A stretch of 64,000 bases of DNA from an uncultured Lachnospiraceae bacterium (GTDB lineage Bacteria > Bacillota > Clostridia > Lachnospirales > Lachnospiraceae). Position 1 is the first letter of the stretch; each line of letters opens with the position of its first letter. Position numbers and translations under genes: made by a program. This document shows positions 57,414 through 64,000 of this stretch, piece by piece. The stretch is taken from the NCBI GenBank assembly GCA_934343915.1, contig CAKRIL010000001.1, positions 1 through 64,000 on the forward strand. Reading direction: 5' to 3'. The notes beneath the pieces are model-generated. The model had not been told where the DNA came from, did not search any database, and worked only from the letters and a program-made list of their open reading frames with translations.

Positions 57414-58244
57414 ATGGCAAAAAAGCATAATAATTTTTTGAAAAAAACTTATAAAATAATAAAGAATAATACTGCACAAATAGCATTAATTTTACCAATA
57501 ATTATAGCGCTTGGCGGTGTTTTATCAAATGTTTATTCATATTTGATCAAATTGGGATATTACGATTATTTCAGAATTGATTCGCAGCTGCTGGTTTCTT
57601 ATGGAAAAGATACTCTTTATCAATATTTTGCTAAAGGGGTATTATGTATGTTGTATTGGGGATATGCAATATTTGCAGCTAGAATGTGGTTGCTTAAAGA
57701 AAATTGGGGTTGGAAAATTATATCATTCATTATAGTTCCATTCATTATAAATCTCATATTTATATATTACTATTATAATAGCATTCCTGCGGTGGCGTTG
57801 ATTGCATGTTTTATAATGATTTTACTTCATTGGTTAATGATATTTGCTATGGGATATTGTATAGTATATCCTTATCATTTGGACATATCAAAGAGAAACA
57901 TTAAAAATAATAAAAAAAAGAACAATAAAAAAACAAAAAGTAACTGGGGGAATAAGGAATTCTTCTTGCTGGGTATAATGCTTATAGTAATAGGTGTTAT
58001 TGGGATATTTTACATAGGATATAGATATGGAAATATGTGTGCATTACAGAAAAATAGATTTGGGATTATTGAGATAGAAGAACAACTATATGTAGTTATT
58101 GATGTAAATGGAGATGATGTAATATTACAAAAATGTGAGATAAATGATACTGCTGTTATGATAAATACAAATACATATTTGTGTTTTGAAAACCATTCGG
58201 TTATAAATTATACCGAATTTAATCATGTGTATTTAAAAAGATAA
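57414..58244 (+). CDS. Unrecognised membrane protein
   Basis: 276 residues with about five hydrophobic segments (roughly 21-43, 65-85, 98-118, 122-148 and 182-205), a Lys/Asn-rich cytoplasmic loop at 160-178, and a small C-terminal domain of about 65 residues that looks beta-rich (YVVIDVNGDDVIL). No family recognised. The ribosome site is poor: GAGG lies about 18 bases before the ATG. AT-rich like the rest of the island, so probably acquired; a membrane effector in a defence cassette is possible but unsupported. Confidence 0.6.
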   Translation: MAKKHNNFLKKTYKIIKNNTAQIALILPIIIALGGVLSNVYSYLIKLGYYDYFRIDSQLLVSYGKDTLYQYFAKGVLCMLYWGYAIFAARMWLLKENWGWKIISFIIVPFIINLIFIYYYYNSIPAVALIACFIMILLHWLMIFAMGYCIVYPYHLDISKRNIKNNKKKNNKKTKSNWGNKEFFLLGIMLIVIGVIGIFYIGYRYGNMCALQKNRFGIIEIEEQLYVVIDVNGDDVILQKCEINDTAVMINTNTYLCFENHSVINYTEFNHVYLKR

Positions 58245-58346
58245 AGAAGATATCATTATGATAAATCCTCTTGCCCCTCCTCATTCTTTGCAGTAGAATG
58301 TCATTATAATTTGATATAACTGCAGGAAAGGAACTCAACTGACTAA

Positions 58347-60686
58347 ATGAAAAGAATAATAAAAATAACCACACTGCTAATCGCAGTTATTGGTCTGGTA
58401 TTTTGCAGTAATGAAGCGATTATGGCGGATTCGGATGACAGCAACTTTACGAATTTGATAATATTTGTAAGGTTTGCGGATGAGGATGAATTTATTGACA
58501 ATGTGTATGAGGGCGAAGCAGTAAGAAACATAATTGATAATTCGTATAACACGGCGGCATATAATGTCGGTGATTATTTTCGATGCGCTTCGGATGGTAA
58601 GCTCAGGATGAGAAGCGTATACCTCTTTGATAATGGGGCTTCAATCAAGCTTTCACATCCGAGGGGATATTATGCGGAGTACAGCGATGCGAACAAGATT
58701 GGATATGCAGATACTGCGGAGCGGGCGAGGAGGATGTATGAGCTCAAGCTTGAATGGTCTGATGCGGTGAATGCGGCTGTTGCGGCTGGGAATGTAGTGA
58801 CCAATTATGACGGTTCGGTTAAGTATGGATTTGATGAGCTTGATAAGGATGGCAACGGGACAATAGATGCAATCACGATAATTTATAAGAATACAACACA
58901 GAGTAACATTTCGGTAGGCTGGGGTTCTCCGTTGTGGAATTACAAGGACATAGCGGATTATGTGGAAATTAATACAGGAAGCAGAACTATTAAAAGTTAT
59001 AAATACTTTCAGGTGACTCATTCGTATGCCGGGCAGGATGGAAATTCCAATGGATATTTGTACAGAGATGTGGACGGAAAGCTGACAGTTTCTGTTTCAG
59101 CAGCGATTCATGAAATGGGACATATTATGGGGCTGCTTGATTTGTATAATTCATCAAATGCATCGCCGGTGTACTTTATGTCCGTCATGGCAAAGCATAT
59201 GTCGCCGGTTCCGCAGTTTATGTCGTTAAAGGAAAAAGAGGCACTCGGGTGGGTTGATGATGGCGATGTTAAGACGATAGCTGCTGACGGTGAGTACAGC
59301 TTGAGTGCACTGGGAACGACGAAGCTGTCTGATGCGGTAGGATATAAGCTTGATATTCCGGAAAAAGATAAAACGCTTTACTTGGAGTACAGAAATTTTG
59401 CTGCGAATGGAAACAAATATGACTGCCAGGATAAGGATTTGTATAAACTTGACGGGAATCAGGTGGATAAAACAAAAATGAAATCCGGTCTGGTCTGCTA
59501 CCTCATCGACACGGGGACGAAGTTTCCGAGCAATATGAATTATTCCGGTTCTAAGTGGAATTATCAGGTGGTTGGAGGAGAACAGGGTACAAAAACGGAT
59601 GCGGCTTTAGCTGTGGGTGAGGATATAGAAATCTATGGCAAGATAAAAATTGAAGTTATGGATATTAATGACAATGTTCTTACATTTAGGATAAATGGGG
59701 ATTTTGCGGAGCATGTTCACAGCGGAGGGGAAGCAACCTGCGTGAAACGTGCCGTATGTTCGGAATGCCAGCAGGAATATGGTGATTTGAATCCTGACAA
59801 TCATAAAAATACAGTAATAAAGGAGTCAAAGGAGCCGACCTGCACTGATAATGGATATACGGGGGATACATATTGTGCTGATTGCAATAAAAAGATAAGT
59901 ACGGGAAATATAATTGACAAGACGGCGCATCAATTTCAGCATGTGGAGGCAAAAGCGGCTACGGCGGCATCGGAAGGAAATATAGAATATTATATTTGTC
60001 AGGTATGTAACAGAGTTTTTTTGGATGAGAGCGGAGCGGAAGAGGTTGAAAAGAGCGACACTGTAACGGCAAAGCTTGCGCCCGTTATAACAGATGGGAA
60101 TAATATGGTTGTCGATGCTGAATCCGGAAAATCTATAAGTTTTCGTTCAAATGCAGCATTATCCGATTTCATAAGAGTGGAATTGGATGGCAATGTGCTG
60201 GTGAAGGATAAGGAATTTACTGTAAAAGAGGGCAGCATAATTGTGACCTTGATGCCGGAAATTATTGAAAGTCTGGATGCCGGAAAACATACAATCGGAA
60301 TCGTGTCATTAAGCGGAACGGCATCAGCGGTTTTTTCAGTGATAAAAAATCATGAATCAGCAAGTGGCGAAGAACCGGGTAGTAGCCAGGAACCGACAAG
60401 TAGCGAAAGGTCGGGAAGTACACAGGAACCGACAAGCAGCGAAGAGCCGGGAAATACACTGGAGCCGACAAGCACTATTGAGGAACCAGGTTCAGCCGGA
60501 CCGTCCGGCAGTGGTCAAGATGTGACAAATGATTCTGAGAAAAATTCAGTTAGCGAGGATGCTACGGGTGGCAATACGGGTTATCTGTCGCCAAACACAG
60601 GTGATAACCTGCACGTTAGGGCATGGATGATTATAAGCGGATTACTGGCTGGCGCGTATATGACTTTTAGATTTAAAAAGAAGTAA
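58347..60686 (+). CDS. Secreted M6-like zinc metalloprotease with C-terminal SPNTG anchor
   Basis: 779 residues. A signal peptide (about 1-27) precedes the protease domain, with IHEMGHIMGLLDLY (His near 255; HExxHxxGxxD zinc site) and a later MSVMAKHMSP loop. DELDKDGNGTIDAI near 170 looks like a calcium-binding dockerin-like loop. Residues 470-570 hold Cys-pair repeats (CVKRAVCSEC, CADCNKK, CQVCNRVF). A linker at 676-711 has three 12-residue repeats; then SPNTGD near 748, a hydrophobic segment and a Lys-rich end, a sortase-type layout with Ser before Pro. Some other M6 proteases are known to act on host or matrix proteins. AAAGGA is 14 bases before ATG, rather far. Confidence 0.83.
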   Translation: MKRIIKITTLLIAVIGLVFCSNEAIMADSDDSNFTNLIIFVRFADEDEFIDNVYEGEAVRNIIDNSYNTAAYNVGDYFRCASDGKLRMRSVYLFDNGASIKLSHPRGYYAEYSDANKIGYADTAERARRMYELKLEWSDAVNAAVAAGNVVTNYDGSVKYGFDELDKDGNGTIDAITIIYKNTTQSNISVGWGSPLWNYKDIADYVEINTGSRTIKSYKYFQVTHSYAGQDGNSNGYLYRDVDGKLTVSVSAAIHEMGHIMGLLDLYNSSNASPVYFMSVMAKHMSPVPQFMSLKEKEALGWVDDGDVKTIAADGEYSLSALGTTKLSDAVGYKLDIPEKDKTLYLEYRNFAANGNKYDCQDKDLYKLDGNQVDKTKMKSGLVCYLIDTGTKFPSNMNYSGSKWNYQVVGGEQGTKTDAALAVGEDIEIYGKIKIEVMDINDNVLTFRINGDFAEHVHSGGEATCVKRAVCSECQQEYGDLNPDNHKNTVIKESKEPTCTDNGYTGDTYCADCNKKISTGNIIDKTAHQFQHVEAKAATAASEGNIEYYICQVCNRVFLDESGAEEVEKSDTVTAKLAPVITDGNNMVVDAESGKSISFRSNAALSDFIRVELDGNVLVKDKEFTVKEGSIIVTLMPEIIESLDAGKHTIGIVSLSGTASAVFSVIKNHESASGEEPGSSQEPTSSERSGSTQEPTSSEEPGNTLEPTSTIEEPGSAGPSGSGQDVTNDSEKNSVSEDATGGNTGYLSPNTGDNLHVRAWMIISGLLAGAYMTFRFKKK
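60372..60479 (+). repeat. Three 36-bp tandem repeats coding a Pro/Ser/Thr/Glu linker
   Basis: Units at 60372-60407, 60408-60443 and 60444-60479 each code 12 residues of the type EPGSSQEPTSSE. They lie in the metalloprotease gene just before its wall anchor and form a wall-spanning linker; copy number may vary between strains. Confidence 0.85.
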
Positions 60687-60948
60687 TAAAGGCAAATATA
60701 GATTAAATAAATATAAACAATGGCTGTATTGAATTGTGCTATCATAGATGATATAGTTATGATAAAAGATATTGGGGGATATCGGAATATGTAACTATTG
60801 GATATGAAAATGGGGTAGAAAGTAATTGTGCTACGCGGTTTTCGGGTATATAATCGAGGGGTAGACGGATGAAGATTCGGTTAACAGCATATCATTAAAA
60901 TCGGATTGCTTATTCGGAAAACAGTGTGACTTTCCGCAGCTTGACAAG
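60687..60948. other. Spacer before the transposase remnant
   Basis: No intact gene seen. Part of it may be the decayed 5' portion of the Rpn-type transposase whose C-terminus follows, since stops are present in all frames but the downstream reading continues the same orientation. Confidence 0.4.
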
Positions 60949-61326
60949 ATGTGTGGAATGGTTATCCGAATCAGAAATAATGAAAATGCGGCTGAGTCGA
61001 GAAATAAGCTGATTGCAATGCTTGAGGACTTACTTTCAAATCAGGACAGCGAGACTAAAAAGACGAAGCTTGAACAAAAGTATGCTATGGAGATAACGAC
61101 GGAATTGGAAGGGAGATTTAACAGTATGTGCAACTTGGGCGAAGTTGTTGAGGAACGTGGAATTAAAAAAGGATTGGCACAGGGTATAGAACAAGGCAAA
61201 GAATAGGGAATCAGAGGTCTTGTGGATATATTGAATGAAATGGGAACTTCAAAGGATGTTATTGTTGACAAGATTATGGAGAAGTTTTTTCTGACGGAGG
61301 AGCAGGCAAGAAAGTTCGTGGAGTAG
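60949..61326 (+). pseudogene. Rpn/PDDEXK-type transposase remnant (C-terminal part)
   Basis: The frame codes a helical C-terminal region with SMCNLGEVVEERGIKKG and a Gln/Gly-rich repeat, then an in-frame TAG at 61204-61206, then continues in the same frame to TAG 61326 (GLVDILNEMG, FLTEEQARKFVE). This is the usual tail of Rpn-family recombination-promoting nucleases; the catalytic N-terminus is gone. Truncated and with an internal stop, so not functional. Confidence 0.7.
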
Positions 61327-61374
61327 GATAGAATCAGGGCTATTACATCCATCGGAATGAGGGAGAAATCAGTT

Positions 61375-62490
61375 ATGAAATACGATTATTTAGTAGTTGG
61401 TTCAGGTTTATATGGTTCTGTATTCGCGCATGAGGCAAAGGAACATGGCAAGTCAGTGCTTGTTGTCGACAAGCGCTCTAACATTGCGGGAAATATATAT
61501 ACTGAGAACATAGAGGGAATTAATGTACACAAGTATGGTGCACATATTTTTCACACAAATAATAAGCGAGTGTGGGACTATATTACGCAGTTTGCTGAGT
61601 TCAACCGATTTACCAACAGCCCGGTTGCAAACTATCACGGCGAGCTGTATTCGCTTCCTTTTAACATGTATACGTTCAACAAGATGTGGGGCGTCGTCAC
61701 ACCTGAGGAAGCGATGGCTGAGATTGAGAAGCAGCGCGGAGAGATAAAGGGTGAGCCGAAGAATCTTGAGGAGCAGGCGATTTCGCTGGTTGGTCGTGAT
61801 ATTTATGAGAAGCTTATCAAGGGCTATACCGAGAAGCAGTGGGGACGCGACTGTAAGGAGCTTCCGGCGTTCATCATCAAGAGACTTCCTGTGCGCCTTA
61901 CGTTCGACAATAATTATTTTAATGCGCTTTATCAGGGCATTCCTGTCGGAGGCTACACGAAGCTGATTGCGAATCTGTTAGACGGCATAGAGGTAAGGCT
62001 TGACACGGATTATCTTGAGAACAAGGCTGAGCTTGATGCTCTTGCGGACGAGGTGATATACACCGGTCAGATAGATGCCTATTTTGACTATAAGCTTGGT
62101 TATCTTGAGTACCGTTCGGTACGCTTTGAGAACGAGCTTCTTGACAAGCCTAATTTTCAGGGAAACGCTGCGGTTAATTACACGGACAGAGAGACTCCTT
62201 GGACAAGAATCATAGAGCACAAGTGGTTTGAGTTTGGCAGGGACGGGAACGGCAATGATCTGCCAAAGACAATCATAAGCCGCGAGTATTCGTCCGAGTG
62301 GAAGCCGGGGGATGAGCCGTATTATCCTGTAAATGACGCAAAGAACGGTGAGCTATACGCTAAGTATAAGGAGCTTGCGGCATCGGAGCCTAAGGTAACA
62401 TTTGGAGGCAGGCTTGGAGAGTACAAGTATTATGATATGGATGCAGTTATAGCGTCGGCACTTGATATGTGTGATAAAAAGTTAAATTGA
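61375..62490 (+). CDS. glf: UDP-galactopyranose mutase
   Basis: Interconverts UDP-galactopyranose and UDP-galactofuranose with reduced FAD, giving galactofuranose for surface glycans. 371 residues, the normal size. VVGSGLYGSVFA binds FAD, then KYGAHIFHT, GYTEKQWGRD and the C-terminal FGGRLGEYKYYDMD complete the family motifs. ATG 61375 has GGGAG nine bases upstream; ATG 61357 in frame would add six residues. The gene is more G/C-rich than the island and lies between two transposase fragments of one family, away from the main glycan cluster. Confidence 0.95.
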   Translation: MKYDYLVVGSGLYGSVFAHEAKEHGKSVLVVDKRSNIAGNIYTENIEGINVHKYGAHIFHTNNKRVWDYITQFAEFNRFTNSPVANYHGELYSLPFNMYTFNKMWGVVTPEEAMAEIEKQRGEIKGEPKNLEEQAISLVGRDIYEKLIKGYTEKQWGRDCKELPAFIIKRLPVRLTFDNNYFNALYQGIPVGGYTKLIANLLDGIEVRLDTDYLENKAELDALADEVIYTGQIDAYFDYKLGYLEYRSVRFENELLDKPNFQGNAAVNYTDRETPWTRIIEHKWFEFGRDGNGNDLPKTIISREYSSEWKPGDEPYYPVNDAKNGELYAKYKELAASEPKVTFGGRLGEYKYYDMDAVIASALDMCDKKLN

Positions 62491-62515
62491 TATATTACTG
62501 CTGAAATTACAAACA

Positions 62516-62632
62516 ACGGAGCTGGAAGGGAGGTTCAGCAGTATGTGTAACTTGAGCGAAATTGTTGAGGAGCGTGGAATAAAAAAGGGAGTCGAGCAGG
62601 GGTTGGCACAGGCGGAGAAATTTGTACAATAA
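62516..62632 (+). pseudogene. Second Rpn-type transposase fragment
   Basis: A 38-residue frame reading TELEGRFSSMCNLSEIVEER followed by GIKKG is a second copy of the C-terminal piece at 61096-61210, similar over about 70 bases, ending at TAA 62630-62632. It has no start codon or N-terminal part. The two fragments bracket glf. Confidence 0.7.
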
Positions 62633-62666
62633 TTGTGAAGTTACATAAAAATACGATGCAAGTTGG

Positions 62667-62702
62667 GCAGAAGGGACGTTTTTGGTCTCTTCTGCTTTTT
62701 TA
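62667..62702 (+). terminator. Strong rho-independent terminator
   Basis: GCAGAAGGGAC (62667-62677) pairs over 11 bp (one G-T) with GTCTCTTCTGC (62685-62695), followed by TTTTTT. It closes the transposase fragment region and lies just before promoter copy D. Confidence 0.85.
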
Positions 62703-62713
62703 ATACAGATGCG

Positions 62714-62780
62714 ACTACAAAGTACAATAAAACCTTGCCAGATAAGGGGAGGTTACATATCGATAATTACATGATAAGAT
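62714..62780 (+). promoter_or_regulatory. Defence-type promoter element, copy D
   Basis: The block starting ACTACAAAGTACAA is 35/45 identical to copy A. The -35 is TTACAT (62753-62758), again exactly 39 bp after the block's first base, and the -10 is TAAGAT (62775-62780), 16 bp on. It drives the truncated gene at 62855. Confidence 0.6.
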
Positions 62781-62854
62781 GTGAATGTATGAGAAAAAAT
62801 GATTATATATATGTTTGAACAAATATTATGTATTTTTATAAGGGGAGTGTTACA

Positions 62855-64000
62855 GTGGCGGCGGTACATGAAAACTATATTAAAGAGTTTCTTGACCTGC
62901 ATAAAGGAGAGGCATTCATTGCTGAAAAACTTGTTGTTGAACTGAAGCAAATGTTTCCGAACCTTCAAGATCCCAACTGTAGGCGGATTATAAGTAATGC
63001 ACATAAACACGGCAGGATTGCTTCGTCGGAGCCGATAACATTTGCGCACAATCAATATGCTTATTTTTCATCGAGTGAAATATTTGGATATAAGGTTTTG
63101 GCAAAGTGTATCGTGGAATATAAGAAGCCTTTACACCGTGTGATTTTTGCTTTACAGAGGGAAAATGGCATTTTGAGTGTACTGGATGCAAGGAAAATAT
63201 CGGGGGCAACACTTTTGAGGGAATCGCACAGCTTACTGTTTGATGATATTTTGAAGCAGTTGGAAATACTAAAGCTTGCAGAAGTGCGAAAGATAGGTGA
63301 TACAGATTTTATAATTAAGTGTAATAAAAATGTTGACACATTGCAAGCGGATGAGATCAGGATTAATCTTCAAAGCAATAATATGATGCTTAGTCTTGTG
63401 CTGCAATGGGCGGTTCGGGCTAATATTATTGATGATAAGCAGCTTTGCTTTATGGGAGAGGCAAATTCATTTAATGGTGTAGAGCGAAATAATGAGGTAT
63501 GGGATGCGTTCGGTTTCAGCAATGCAGTAGGACTCGGAGGAATTACAAGGGATTTTCAGACGCTTGTTCTTGTGGATTTTCATGCAAAAAATATATATGA
63601 AGAGTATGATTTTGCAGGTTTTAAGGATAGAGTGGATAGAGTCGTGTACTCCACAAGAGGTGATAGAAGAAAGGTTCTTCCTATCATTTTTTCAAATGGA
63701 GCATCGCCGTTGGCAATAGCAAATATGAAAAAATACGGGTACATTAACTTTAATATTACTGGTATTTTAGGTCAAAATGCAGTTGAAATTTCAAGAAATT
63801 TTACAGAAAACCGACAACGCATTGAACAGAAATTGGCGGTAAATGACTTTACTGTTACGGATAATGTAGCTGATTCGCTGGAGCAGATAAAAAAGAGCGG
63901 CTGTGAGGCGAATTATGGAAATCTCAAGGGTGCATTGTTTGAATATCTTATGTACCCGGTTGTCCAGAAAATATACGGACACAACAGTGTGGTGATACAT
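62855..64000 (+). CDS. Unrecognised protein, cut by the right edge; candidate defence gene
   Basis: GTG with AGGGGAG seven bases upstream opens a frame that runs 382 codons without a stop to the window edge. I do not recognise the family. The N-terminus (about 1-70) looks like a helical or winged-helix DNA-binding domain (FLDLHKGEAFIAEKL, then CRRIISNAHKHGRI); the middle has mixed strands and helices (FQTLVLVDFH at about 245 and VLPIIFSNGASPLAI at about 285); near the end NYGNLKGALFEYLMYPVV resembles the helix that opens some restriction-endonuclease-fold nucleases, but the catalytic part would lie beyond the edge. Promoter copy D, shared with Kiwa and the ATPase gene, suggests a defence role. 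Confidence 0.7.
   Translation, partial: MAAVHENYIKEFLDLHKGEAFIAEKLVVELKQMFPNLQDPNCRRIISNAHKHGRIASSEPITFAHNQYAYFSSSEIFGYKVLAKCIVEYKKPLHRVIFALQRENGILSVLDARKISGATLLRESHSLLFDDILKQLEILKLAEVRKIGDTDFIIKCNKNVDTLQADEIRINLQSNNMMLSLVLQWAVRANIIDDKQLCFMGEANSFNGVERNNEVWDAFGFSNAVGLGGITRDFQTLVLVDFHAKNIYEEYDFAGFKDRVDRVVYSTRGDRRKVLPIIFSNGASPLAIANMKKYGYINFNITGILGQNAVEISRNFTENRQRIEQKLAVNDFTVTDNVADSLEQIKKSGCEANYGNLKGALFEYLMYPVVQKIYGHNSVVIH

Overview
The window looks like chromosomal DNA of a low-GC anaerobic Firmicute, most probably a Lachnospiraceae (Clostridia) member. The reasons are purine-rich Shine-Dalgarno sites before nearly every gene, AT-rich spacers, Gram-positive surface proteins with DUF4214 repeats, a papain-like surface peptidase, an SPNTG-type C-terminal anchor, and Rpn/PDDEXK and IS66 transposon debris. 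Almost every gene is on the + strand; the only clear minus-strand gene is a tRNA-Lys near the left end.

Layout. 1-430: an unrecognised ORF tail, short repeats, and tRNA-Lys(CTT) with its own promoter and terminator. 588-3122: an AI-2E family permease and UDP-glucose 6-dehydrogenase. 3167-5851: a secreted glucosaminidase with four DUF4214 modules. 5919-48498: a roughly 43-kb surface-glycan cluster. Its parts are a TagD-oxidoreductase fusion, a metallophosphoesterase-GDPD fusion, three LicD domains, many glycosyltransferases (GT2, GT4, GT8, GT11, GT32-like), an FkbM methyltransferase, a radical SAM/SPASM protein, a second cytidylyltransferase, a HAD protein, a four-domain methyltransferase/kinase-like/beta-sandwich/LicD protein, a Wzm/Wzt-type ABC exporter, O-acyltransferases, a UbiA prenyltransferase with a HAD phosphatase and a GT-C enzyme, GDP-rhamnose-type sugar genes (gmd, rmd, manC), a second DUF4214 protein (papain-like) and a YfhO-like membrane protein. 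No Wzx, Wzy or initiating phosphoglycosyltransferase is visible, so the polymer is probably finished inside the cell and exported by the ABC transporter.

Two home-grown modules tie the cluster together. A Rossmann-like module with an I-x-I-Y-G-x-G-x-x-G core occurs in seven genes, six times fused to transferases or a radical SAM enzyme and once alone. A roughly 120-residue beta-sandwich module with a W-x-W start and a D-x-R-x-L-x-x-x-L end occurs about ten times in five genes: a GT2, the four-domain protein, the GT-C enzyme, the SGNH protein and a LicD. I infer that the second is a glycan-binding module that coordinates polymer length, decoration and export.

48500-58250 is an AT-rich accessory island. 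It holds a 742-residue cold-shock-domain/ATPase/HEPN-like protein, an anchored Ig-like protein, a Kiwa anti-phage pair (kwaA-kwaB), a HigB-HigA(ImmA/IrrE) toxin-antitoxin pair with a consensus promoter and operator, IS66 debris and a membrane protein. Beyond it come an M6-like metalloprotease, UDP-galactopyranose mutase bracketed by two Rpn-type transposase fragments, and a truncated unknown gene running off the right edge.

The most unusual signal is a 45-bp promoter block present four times (48685, 48884, 52916, 62714). Each copy has exactly 39 bp from its first base to a TGACA/TTACA -35 box and a -10 box 16-18 bp further on. They precede a 17-codon gene remnant, the cold-shock/ATPase/HEPN-like gene, kwaA and the truncated right-end gene. 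This looks like a shared control element for a set of defence cassettes, and it marks the two unnamed genes as candidate defence genes.
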